64,000 nt of DNA from Lewinellaceae bacterium (lineage in GTDB: Bacteria > Bacteroidota > Bacteroidia > Chitinophagales > Saprospiraceae). The notes beneath the pieces are model-generated. The model was not told the DNA's origin. It saw nothing but the letters and a program-made list of their open reading frames with translations, and ran no database searches. Position numbers and translations under genes: made by a program. Below are positions 44,178 to 51,175 of the stretch, in pieces. Numbering within the stretch: the first letter of the stretch is position 1; the number at the start of each line of letters is the position of its first letter. The stretch lies in contig JACJXV010000003.1 in NCBI GenBank assembly GCA_020636445.1, positions 83,131 to 147,130 on the forward strand. The letters run 5' to 3'.

Positions 44178-45623
44178 CTAGTCTACGATTTCACCAATCA
44201 AGGTAGCACTGGTAGCTTCCAGTACTTTGACATTGACATAGTCTCCTGGTTTGTACTGGCCAACTTTAGGGAACACAGTCATCTTATTCTGGGTGTTTCT
44301 ACCGCAGAAATCATCACTGGAACGCCGGGAGTCACCTTCAATCAGCACTTTGAAGGTTCGGCCAATATCGCGTTGATTGTGGCGGAAGGAAACCTGGGCC
44401 TGCAGGCGTATAATTTCCTGTAATCGCCGTTTTTTTACCTCAAGAGGAATATCATCCGGATACTTCCGGGCCGCCAGTGTTCCCGGACGCTCGGAATAGA
44501 AGAACATGTACGACATAGAATAGTCAGCATATTCGATCATGCTTAGGGTATCCTGGTGTTCGGCCTCTGTTTCAGAACAAAAACCAGCAATGATATCGGA
44601 AGAAATGGCACACTCCGGAACGATCCGACGAATGGCTTCAATCCGGGCCATATACCATTCCCGGTCGTAGGTACGATTCATCAACTCCAGAATTCGGCTG
44701 TTGCCGGATTGGACGGGCAAATGAATGTATTTACAAATGTTTTCATGGGCAGCCATGGTATGGAGTACCTCGTCGGTAATGTCTTTGGGGTGCGAAGTAG
44801 AAAAGCGTACCCGCAGGTCGGGATGCACCTGGGCCGTCATCTCCAATAACGCTGCAAAGTTTACCACCTGCTCCGTTTCGGGGTTTTGCCACTTGTAAGA
44901 GTCTACATTTTGTCCCAAGAGCGTCACCTCGCGATAACCACGTTGGTAAAGCTCCGTTGCTTCTGCAATAATACTGAAGGCATCCCGACTGCGCTCGCGG
45001 CCCCGGGTAAAGGGAACTACGCAGAACGAACACATATTGTCACAGCCCCGCATAATAGAAATGAAAGCAGCCACCCCATTGGAATCGAGGCGGAGCGGGT
45101 TGATATCTGCATAGGTTTCTTCGCGCGACAGATAAACGTTGATTCCTTTCCCCCCATCATCGGCAGTTGCAACCAGGGCCGGAAGGTCACGATAGGCATC
45201 AGGACCAACCACTAAGTCTACCAGTTTTTCTTCTTCAAGGAACTTAGCCTTTAAGCGTTCCGCCATACAGCCCAAAACGCCTACCATGGTGCCTGGTTTG
45301 TTCCGTTTCAGTTGGTCAAAGACGCGCAGCCGCTTCCGGACGGTTTCTTCCGCTTTCTCGCGAATAGAGCAGGTGTTGATGAGAATCAGATCAGCGACTT
45401 CAACATCGCGGGTAGGGCGGAATCCGCTTTCCGCCAGGATGGAAGCGACAATCTCACTATCGGAAAAGTTCATCTGACAGCCGTAGCTTTCGATGTAAAA
45501 GAGCCGTTCTCCGGCAATCGTCGCCGGTTGGGCATATTCCCGATAGAAAACTTCTCCCTGCTTGCTTTCGTCAAGCTCTTTTGCTACCCCCGCAAGGGTA
45601 GGATTATCATCATATAACTGCAT
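44178..45623 (-). CDS. miaB: tRNA-2-methylthio-N6-dimethylallyladenosine synthase MiaB
   Basis: This 481-aa radical SAM enzyme adds the methylthio group at A37 of tRNAs reading UNN codons. The N-terminal domain's cluster cysteines are in YIESYGCQMNFSDSE, LINTCSIREKAEE and GVLGCMAERLK. The radical SAM CxxxCxxC is in GCDNMCSFCVVPFTRGRE. The C-terminal TRAM domain ends YVNVKVLEATSATLIGEIVD. It is the first gene of the miaB - sigma-54 activator - lptE unit, with a clear TATCTTTG box 67 nt upstream. Confidence 0.97.
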   Translation of the reverse strand: MQLYDDNPTLAGVAKELDESKQGEVFYREYAQPATIAGERLFYIESYGCQMNFSDSEIVASILAESGFRPTRDVEVADLILINTCSIREKAEETVRKRLRVFDQLKRNKPGTMVGVLGCMAERLKAKFLEEEKLVDLVVGPDAYRDLPALVATADDGGKGINVYLSREETYADINPLRLDSNGVAAFISIMRGCDNMCSFCVVPFTRGRERSRDAFSIIAEATELYQRGYREVTLLGQNVDSYKWQNPETEQVVNFAALLEMTAQVHPDLRVRFSTSHPKDITDEVLHTMAAHENICKYIHLPVQSGNSRILELMNRTYDREWYMARIEAIRRIVPECAISSDIIAGFCSETEAEHQDTLSMIEYADYSMSYMFFYSERPGTLAARKYPDDIPLEVKKRRLQEIIRLQAQVSFRHNQRDIGRTFKVLIEGDSRRSSDDFCGRNTQNKMTVFPKVGQYKPGDYVNVKVLEATSATLIGEIVD

Positions 45624-45689
45624 AAAGCACCAAGACTTTCGAGATTCGGAAAAGGAAGATCCTGCTGATCTTTTCCTGCAAAAGGCCTA

Positions 45690-45697
45690 CAAAGATA
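45690..45697 (-). promoter_or_regulatory. -7 box (TATCTTTG) for the miaB operon
   Basis: A perfect TAnnTTTG match on the minus strand, transcription start near 45683. A TTG is present further upstream at 45712-45710, but the 12-nt spacing is short for a -33 element. Confidence 0.55.
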
Positions 45698-45757
45698 GCG
45701 GATTTTGCACAACGAGGTGTCATTTTGGCAGAAAAAAGGCATGGCTTGGTGTAAAAC

Positions 45758-45792
45758 AAAAAGCGCTGACTGAAGAACAGCCAGCGCTTTTT
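45758..45792 (-). terminator. Terminator after rpsU
   Basis: An 11-bp stem (AAAAAGCGCTG with CAGCGCTTTTT) around a 13-nt loop; on the minus strand it is read after the rpsU stop at 45829 and ends in T5. Confidence 0.75.
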
Positions 45793-45828
45793 GCACCTGT
45801 AGGCGGATCGCCGCCGGGATGTCGGCGA

Positions 45829-46023
45829 TTACTCGCTAATATCCCGCAGTTTTTCTACGCGGTAAACAGCTTTTAACACTTCTGCACGGCGACGGACCGA
45901 AGGCTTAACGAATTCCTGACGCTTACGCAGTTCTTTCATGACCTGAGCGTCGCGGTATTTACGCTTATAGCGCTTCAGTGCGCGATCAATGCTTTCGTTG
46001 TCCTTTACTTCGATAATTAGCAT
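45829..46023 (-). CDS. rpsU: Small ribosomal subunit protein bS21
   Basis: The 64-aa protein begins at the ATG at 46023 (MLIIEVKDNESIDRALKRYK), the normal S21 start. The longer frame to 46092 runs through the tRNA gene and is not used. The body is basic and helical (KYRDAQVMKELRKRQEFVKPSVRRR), as expected for bS21, which assists 30S initiation. The start lies only 24 nt downstream of the end of tRNA-Gly on the same strand, so both are probably made as one transcript and the mRNA would be released by 3' tRNA processing. Confidence 0.95.
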   Translation of the reverse strand: MLIIEVKDNESIDRALKRYKRKYRDAQVMKELRKRQEFVKPSVRRRAEVLKAVYRVEKLRDISE

Positions 46024-46047
46024 AGAAACAAAGACTTTTGTGTGTTT

Positions 46048-46123
46048 TGGAGCAGATGACGAGGCTCGAACCCGCGACCTCAACCTTGGCAAGGTTGCGC
46101 TCTACCAACTGAGCTACATCTGC
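46048..46123 (-). tRNA. tRNA-Gly(GCC)
   Basis: A complete 76-nt cloverleaf including encoded CCA. The acceptor stem is GCAGATG/CATCTGC, the D arm is GCTC..GAGC with TAGCTCAGTTGGTAGAGC, the anticodon stem is CAACC/GGTTG with loop TTGCCAA (anticodon GCC), and the T arm is CGCGGGTTCGAGCCTCG-like. The discriminator is T, followed by genomic CCA at 46050-46048. A good promoter lies 33 nt upstream. Confidence 0.97.
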
Positions 46124-46155
46124 TTGTCAATCGCGATATTTGGTGATCGCGGATG

Positions 46156-46187
46156 CAAATGTAATACGTAAACTCGTTTTTCTGCAA
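46156..46187 (-). promoter_or_regulatory. Promoter for tRNA-Gly and rpsU
   Basis: TTG (46187-46185), 21-nt spacer and TACATTTG (46163-46156) on the minus strand, fitting the Bacteroidota TTG-N~20-TAnnTTTG consensus well. The start would be near 46149. Confidence 0.65.
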
Positions 46188-46404
46188 GCAAACTTGGGAT
46201 TTTTTTCAAAAAAAATGAGAAAGGAAACTAAGTGCTTGATTTTGAAAGGCCTTTATCGCAACTTTTTTTGGAAGGGCAGGGTAGGGTGATGCCTCCTCTC
46301 TGCCCCCAAAGAAGGTTACTGCCTGTTATCGCCTGACTGACCATCCAACATTCCGGAGGACAAGTTTCTCACCCACCGAAGCGCTGCACAGGCGAGCTCA
46401 TTTC

Positions 46405-46432
46405 ACCTGCTCACCGCTCACTGCTCACACCA
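46405..46432. repeat. Heptamer micro-repeat
   Basis: CACCTGCT, CACCGCT, CACTGCT, CACACC follow each other in near 7-bp phase in the 450-bp gap between tRNA-Gly and pyrR. The rest of that gap (46188-46404, 46433-46555) shows no gene or fold that I can support. Confidence 0.5.
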
Positions 46433-46559
46433 ACAAAACCAATCGTTTTTGAAATTACACTGTACTTAGCGATAATTCAGGGTTAAAAAAATCCGGTTGA
46501 GTTGGAGAGAAATGCTTTTCAAAAGGGCAAGCTCGGGCCCCCAATTTCCAAAAACCTGC

Positions 46560-46567
46560 TATCTTTA
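46560..46567 (+). promoter_or_regulatory. Near-consensus -7 box (TATCTTTA) just before pyrR
   Basis: One mismatch to TAnnTTTG. It ends 7 nt before the ATG, which would make the pyrR mRNA almost leaderless. No -33 TTG at the right spacing. Confidence 0.4.
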
Positions 46568-46574
46568 GGCCACT

Positions 46575-47141
46575 ATGGCTAACGATCGCATCATTCTCAG
46601 TAAGGAGCGCTTTGCACTCACCATCGACCGGCTCTGTTACCAGTTGATTGAAGAATTTGATGATTTTTCGCAGACCTGCCTGGTTGGCATCCAGCCCCGG
46701 GGAATATTACTGGCAGAACGACTTTATCGCCGGCTGCTGGATCAAATGGAAATTGCACCCTTTCCCCTTGGTAAACTCGATATTACTTTTTACCGCGATG
46801 ATTTCCGGCGGCGCGATAAACCCATGGAAGCCAGTGTAACGGAAATGGATTTCCTGGTGGAAGGCAAGAACGTTGTTTTGGTGGATGATGTGCTTTACAC
46901 CGGACGAACGATCCAGGCGGCGATGACGGCCTTGAACCATTATGGTCGACCGAAAGGAGTTGAGTTATTGGCATTGGTGGATCGGCGGTTCAATCGGGAG
47001 GTTCCTATTCAGCCCACCTTTGTGGGGGTAGAGGTAGATGCGCTCGATAGGGCTTATGTGCGGGTCGAGTGGGCGGAAACCCACGGGGAGGACCGGGTAT
47101 TACTTTTTCCGGATAAAAAAGACGCAGAGCAGTCAGCATGA
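46575..47141 (+). CDS. pyrR: PyrR bifunctional pyrimidine regulator / uracil phosphoribosyltransferase
   Basis: The 188-aa protein has the PRTase fold with the PRPP-binding loop VVLVDDVLYTGRTIQAAM (~95-112) and an early LVGIQPRGILLAERL segment. The C-terminal LVDRRFNREVPIQP block is as in PyrR, and the final VEWAETHGEDRVLLFP resembles the usual RV...E.DGVD.V end. PyrR binds UMP and in Gram-positive bacteria controls attenuation; here almost no leader is visible. It overlaps pyrB by 4 nt, so the two are cotranscribed. Confidence 0.93.
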   Translation: MANDRIILSKERFALTIDRLCYQLIEEFDDFSQTCLVGIQPRGILLAERLYRRLLDQMEIAPFPLGKLDITFYRDDFRRRDKPMEASVTEMDFLVEGKNVVLVDDVLYTGRTIQAAMTALNHYGRPKGVELLALVDRRFNREVPIQPTFVGVEVDALDRAYVRVEWAETHGEDRVLLFPDKKDAEQSA

Positions 47142-48082
47142 GTACCATAACCCAACAATTAAGTACCCGCCACCTGCTGGGGATCAAAGATCTGACTACC
47201 GAAGATATCCGGTTAATCTTTCACACGGCTACCAACTTCAAGGAGGTCATCAATCGACCGATTAAGAAAGTTCCTTCCCTGCGGGATGTTACAATCGCCA
47301 ATCTGTTTTTTGAAAATTCAACCCGCACCCGCATTTCCTTTGAACTTGCGGAGAAGCGCCTTTCAGCAGATGTGGTAAACTTTTCGGCTTCTTCCTCTTC
47401 GGTTAAGAAAGGAGAAACCTTACTGGATACCGTGAATAACATCTTGTCGATGAAGGTGGATATGGTTGTAATGCGGCATCCGGCTCCGGGCGCCTGTAAG
47501 TTTTTAGCAGGCCATATCGAAGCGAATATCATTAACGCCGGAGATGGCACACACGAGCATCCTACTCAGGCGCTTTTGGATGCTTACTCCATGGAGGAAA
47601 AGTTGGGCAACCTGGAAGGAAAGCATATCGCGATTCTCGGTGATATCCTCCATTCGCGGGTAGCCCTCAGTAATATTTTTTGCCTGCAAAAATTAGGTGC
47701 CAAGGTGCGCGTTTGCGGGCCACCTACCTTAATACCCAAGCACATTGAAAAACTAGGGGTGGAAGTAGATTACGATGTCCGCAAAACGATGGCCTGGTGT
47801 GATGCTGCCAACATTTTGCGCATCCAACTCGAGCGCCAGAATACACGCTATTTTCCATCTTTACGGGAGTATTCACAATACTTTGGGGTAAACCGGGAAC
47901 TTCTCGATAGCCTGGATCGGCCTATTTTGCTATTGCACCCCGGACCAATCAACCGGGGGGTGGAAATAACCAGTGAGGTGGCGGATTCGGAGAACGCCAT
48001 TATTCTGCAGCAAGTTGAAAATGGCGTCGCTATTCGCATGGCTGTTCTTTATTTGCTCGCCGCAGAAGGACGCAATCCTTAG
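47138..48082 (+). CDS. pyrB: Aspartate carbamoyltransferase catalytic subunit
   Basis: The 314-aa enzyme joins carbamoyl phosphate and aspartate in pyrimidine synthesis. The carbamoyl-phosphate site is FFENSTRTRISFELAEKRL (~residues 50-68), the second active-site loop with Ser/Lys is SSSVKKGETLLDT, and HEHPTQALLDAYSM and LLHPGPINRGVEI are the aspartate-side segments. The length is normal. It ends 6 nt before a MITE-like repeat. No pyrI is present, so it is probably a class C-like or unregulated ATCase. Confidence 0.97.
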   Translation: MSTITQQLSTRHLLGIKDLTTEDIRLIFHTATNFKEVINRPIKKVPSLRDVTIANLFFENSTRTRISFELAEKRLSADVVNFSASSSSVKKGETLLDTVNNILSMKVDMVVMRHPAPGACKFLAGHIEANIINAGDGTHEHPTQALLDAYSMEEKLGNLEGKHIAILGDILHSRVALSNIFCLQKLGAKVRVCGPPTLIPKHIEKLGVEVDYDVRKTMAWCDAANILRIQLERQNTRYFPSLREYSQYFGVNRELLDSLDRPILLLHPGPINRGVEITSEVADSENAIILQQVENGVAIRMAVLYLLAAEGRNP

Positions 48083-48240
48083 TGGTCTGTCAAGTTTTGA
48101 ATTCAGGGGTTCACTTATTTCCCAAAAAATCTCCCGGATTTTCTATTGCGCCTGATTATTTCCCGAAATTTCTCGCAACGACGCAACGAGACATAGCGGC
48201 GTCGCTTCATATTTCACTAATCCTTAATTTCAAATTTAAA
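48083..48240 (-). repeat. MITE-like dispersed repeat, copy 2
   Basis: The reverse complement matches copy 1 at 2216-2382 over ~150 bp with scattered substitutions and one 7-8-bp difference (a single TCGTTGCG instead of two). Its right end (plus-strand 48083-48104, GTGGTCTGTCAAGTTTTGAA) matches copy 1's left end, showing terminal inverted repeats. It starts directly after the pyrB stop codon and lies between converging genes, as copy 1 does. Confidence 0.7.
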
Positions 48241-48327
48241 AGAACACCGATAAATGATAAACGGGAGATAGCCAAATGTGTGGCTGTCTCCCGTTGCTGT
48301 TGGAAAATGGATGTAATTGGTTTCGGG

Positions 48328-48585
48328 TTAATGCAGCGCTTTTTCAGCTTCAGAAATTATTTCCTGAGCTTTGTCCAATATGCTGGTGTCTTCCAAAAAG
48401 ACGATCCCGCCATCAGGACCTGGTTCGATGTGTTTTCCGGCGATATCGCCATCTTCGTACTTGTTGGCGCCAAAATAGTTGCGAACCGTTTGTTCGGTGA
48501 CATTCAGCTCCTTAGCAATGCGAGCAACACTACCCGTGGGTAGTTGGTGCTTGATGCGGCGTAACTCTTCAAATGTGATATGCAT
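48328..48585 (-). CDS. Small helix-turn-helix DNA-binding protein
   Basis: This 85-aa protein begins with an ITFEELRRIKHQLPTGSVARIAKELNVTEQTVRNYFG (split) segment, a clear helix-turn-helix: two helices, a turn (ELNVTEQ) and a recognition helix TVRNYFGANKYE. It continues with a short acidic loop (KHIEPGPDGGIVFLED) and a C-terminal helix (ILDKAQEIISEAEKAL). The family is common as an unnamed DNA-binding protein in Bacteroidota. No DNA target is known. The 5' side runs into a 28-bp repeat array; 48586-48726 shows nothing else. Confidence 0.8.
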   Translation of the reverse strand: MHITFEELRRIKHQLPTGSVARIAKELNVTEQTVRNYFGANKYEDGDIAGKHIEPGPDGGIVFLEDTSILDKAQEIISEAEKALH

Positions 48586-48726
48586 ACGCGCTATATTTAG
48601 TGAAATAATAGAAACTTTTTACACCTCAAAATTTACTAAAATCACCAGGAATATTCAAGTATACGCCAGAGAAAGTGTTCGGTAAAAAAGTTCTATCGGG
48701 CTATCACCCCTGCTGCGGTGGCTATT

Positions 48727-49166
48727 GGCGCTTGCTCACTGGCATTCGCTCAGTTTATATCGCTCACTTTTGTTCGCCCGGTTTATATCGCTCACTTTCG
48801 TTCGCTCAGTTTATATCGCTCACTTTTGTTCGCTCGGTTTATATCGCTCACTTTCGTTCGCTCGGTTTATATCGCTCACTTTCGTTCGCTCGGTTTATAT
48901 CGCTCACTTTCGTTCGCTCAGTTTATATCGCTCACTTTCGTTCGCTCGGTTTATATCGCTCTTCGTTCGCTGGTTTATATCGCTCACTTCGTTCGCTCGG
49001 TATCGTCACTGTTCGCTCAGTTTATATCGCTCACTTTCGTTCGCTCGGTTTATATCGCTCACTTTTGTTCGCTCGGTTTATATCGCTCACTTTTGTTCGC
49101 TCGGTTTATATCGCTCACTTTTGTTCGCTCGGTTTATATCGCTCACTTTCGTTCGCTCGGTTTATA
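48727..49166. repeat. 28-bp minisatellite, about 15 copies
   Basis: The unit is TTTATATCGCTCAC followed by TTTCGTTCGCTCGG. Unit starts are at 48754, 48782, 48810, 48838, 48866, 48894, 48922, 48950, 48974, ~48998, 49021, 49049, 49077, 49105 and 49133, with a partial unit at each end. Two positions vary between copies (TTTCG/TTTTG and CTCGG/CTCAG); three units near 48960-49020 are shortened. Because 28 is not a multiple of 3, all three plus-strand frames stay open and read a repeated SVYIAHFRSLGLYRSLSFARF-like peptide. I regard these frames as artefacts of the repeat. Confidence 0.95.
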
Positions 49167-49177
49167 AGGTTTATTTA

Positions 49178-49312
49178 AACTCTATAAACTCTATAAACCC
49201 AATAAACCCAATAAACTCTATAAACTCTATAAACTCTATAAACCCAATAAACTCTATAAACTCTATAAACCCAATAAACCCAATAAACCCAATAAACCCT
49301 ATAAACCCAATA
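49178..49312. repeat. 9-bp two-word tandem array, 15 units
   Basis: Fifteen perfect 9-bp units directly after the 28-bp array. Word A is AACTCTATA, word B is AACCCAATA and word C is AACCCTATA, in the order A A B B A A A B A A B B B C B. Both strands have an open frame in this phase (plus: NSI/NPI tripeptides; minus: GFI/EFI), but no start context or domain supports a protein. Confidence 0.95.
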
Positions 49313-49443
49313 AACCACCTAATACGACTCGTTTTGCGTTGAGCGTGCCCCGTTGAGGGTTTCTGGTTTTTTCTCAAGCCTGTCAACGCTGTTCAGTCCT
49401 AGACACCCCTCACTCTTCACTCTTCACCCTGGATCAAGGCCCC

Positions 49444-49485
49444 AAAAAACATCCCGAACTTCAGCTTGAGCCAAAATTCGGGATG
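49444..49485 (-). terminator. Terminator for the outer-membrane barrel operon
   Basis: A 9-bp stem (CATCCCGAA with TTCGGGATG, 49450-49458 and 49477-49485); on the minus strand it is followed by six Ts. It lies 27 nt after the end of the barrel gene. A heptamer repeat (CACTCTT CACTCTT CACCC) is just upstream at 49410-49428. Confidence 0.75.
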
Positions 49486-49511
49486 AAGGGTTTTACCGGG
49501 ATATTTTTTGC

Positions 49512-51134
49512 TTAGAAGCGGGCGCTGATTCCGGCGAAGGCATTAATGCCCATGACGGGGTAGTGGTGCCAGCGTTGTCGTTTATTATTGAGGATGTTGT
49601 TCACTTGAACAAAGCCACTAATTTGGTCGGTAAATCGGTATTCGGCGCCACCGCTGACATCGAGTAGTGGGTTTAGGTTACCTATCTGCAGGTCTCCACC
49701 GAGGAAAGGAACACCGTTTTCGGCAAAAACATCGGCCCGCAGGCGCAACTTATTATCGAGCATGAGGTAGGTAGCGCCGGCATTAAGGGTCAGGGAAGGC
49801 AAATGCCAGGGTTTGTCTTGCTGCTTCAGAGAGTAAATGCGCTGGTAGACAGATCCCCGGATATTCAAATTGGGCAGCAACTCCGTACTCAATTCACCTC
49901 CAATAGAAAAGATTTTTGCTGTGTCATAGACCACATTAAAGCGGGGGATAGAATCGGTATTGGTCAGGAATAAGGCCAGGTTATCAATATCCTGGTAGCT
50001 GACCTGTGCCTGGTAGTTGAAGCCCAAAAACTCCCCTTTGATTCCCCCGTAGAAATTATTGTAAAAGGCGTTCCTGATCCGTAATCGTGAGGTAAGGAAA
50101 GGGTTGTAATCGGTTAAGCTTTTGAAATTGTTCTTGCGTAAGCCACCTTCCGCTCCGACAAAAGCAGTCAGTACATTTTCGACTATATTGGCTGCCAACT
50201 CGACCTGCGGATAAACGGTAAACTCATCGTTGAAAGAAACAATATTGACGCCAATTTTAGCGCGGAACCGATCCCCATGGAAGGTGTAATTGGGTTGCAG
50301 CATGATGTTGTTCAAACTCTGCTTGCTGGTATCCCGGAACGAGGTAAAGTCGGTAATCAGGTCAACGGCAATCGGATGCTTGTCGTTCATCCAGTAGGTT
50401 CCGCCAAGGTTGAGGCGGATGTTGCTTTCGCGGGCCGCGTAGTTATCTGCCAGAAAGCCAAAGTCCAGGTTAGCCCGGTAATCGACGTTAGCTACGGTAC
50501 TTTTGTGGTTAAAAATCTCGGCATGACCGCTCAACTCCTTGAACCGCTGTCGCACATCTTCCGGCGCGTAAGTTTGTGGGGTTACGGTATCATCATCCAG
50601 ATCATTATACCCATAAAAGTAAAGGTTGTCAAGCCGATACCCCAGGTTGCCTTTAATGGCAAAGCCCAGATCCGAGAAGTAATCGCCGTGAACCCCGAGG
50701 TGGTTATTGGCAAAGCGCTGGTTCTCCAGCTTCTTGTTATTCGCGGAAAGATGGCTAAGGTCGAAACCCAGGTTAACCGTTTCGGAGCCTACCAGATCGT
50801 AGCCGGCATCAACGGTAAAGGCATTGGGAAGGCCAGCACCAACCCGGGCATAACCCTTGTAAATGGGATTCCCTTCTTCGCGCGGAAGTTGGATGGGCCG
50901 GATTTTGGGGGGCAAATACTGCACTTCCAAAGGACGGGCACTCAGGGTATAGGTCTGGCGGCGCAGACTAGTATCCAACGGTGGTAATTGGGGAGATAGA
51001 TTAAACCGTTGGGCATCGATCAGGCGCGCATTGAAATCCTTTACAATGTCAACCTGTTCATTTTGGGCTTGCAGGGTTGCGCAAGCCAGCAACAGGGCCA
51101 GGAAAGACAGCGTGCTATATACTAAATGACGCAT
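49512..51134 (-). CDS. Outer-membrane beta-barrel protein (TonB-receptor-like, no plug)
   Basis: This 540-aa protein has a signal peptide (~1-24, ending LQAQ), a short N-terminal region with Pro-rich LPPLDTSLRRQTYTL, then ~400 residues of alternating beta strands with aromatic girdles (YARVGAGLPNAFTVDAGYDL; GFAIKGNLGYRLDNLYFYGY; LSLTLNAGATYLMLDNK-like). It ends in Phe, as barrels do (GINAFAGISARF). The last segment (ISGFVQVNNILNNKRQRWHHYP) resembles the C-terminal half of TonB-dependent receptors, but there is no plug domain. It lies 41 nt downstream of the TPR gene in the same operon. Confidence 0.85.
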   Translation of the reverse strand: MRHLVYSTLSFLALLLACATLQAQNEQVDIVKDFNARLIDAQRFNLSPQLPPLDTSLRRQTYTLSARPLEVQYLPPKIRPIQLPREEGNPIYKGYARVGAGLPNAFTVDAGYDLVGSETVNLGFDLSHLSANNKKLENQRFANNHLGVHGDYFSDLGFAIKGNLGYRLDNLYFYGYNDLDDDTVTPQTYAPEDVRQRFKELSGHAEIFNHKSTVANVDYRANLDFGFLADNYAARESNIRLNLGGTYWMNDKHPIAVDLITDFTSFRDTSKQSLNNIMLQPNYTFHGDRFRAKIGVNIVSFNDEFTVYPQVELAANIVENVLTAFVGAEGGLRKNNFKSLTDYNPFLTSRLRIRNAFYNNFYGGIKGEFLGFNYQAQVSYQDIDNLALFLTNTDSIPRFNVVYDTAKIFSIGGELSTELLPNLNIRGSVYQRIYSLKQQDKPWHLPSLTLNAGATYLMLDNKLRLRADVFAENGVPFLGGDLQIGNLNPLLDVSGGAEYRFTDQISGFVQVNNILNNKRQRWHHYPVMGINAFAGISARF

Positions 51135-51175
51135 GTGAAATTTATTTTGCGTGAGGAAATCCGGAGAGCAGCGCT

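Noticed and set aside
46024..46092. N-terminal extension of S21
   Set aside because: It runs through the tRNA-Gly gene; the conserved S21 start is the ATG at 46023.
48727..49312. CRISPR array
   Set aside because: The repeats are contiguous with no unique spacers, and no cas genes are near.
48675..49342. Three overlapping long plus-strand frames and a minus-strand frame (49171-49386)
   Set aside because: They are open only because the 28-bp and 9-bp tandem repeats lack stops; there is no domain or consistent start context.
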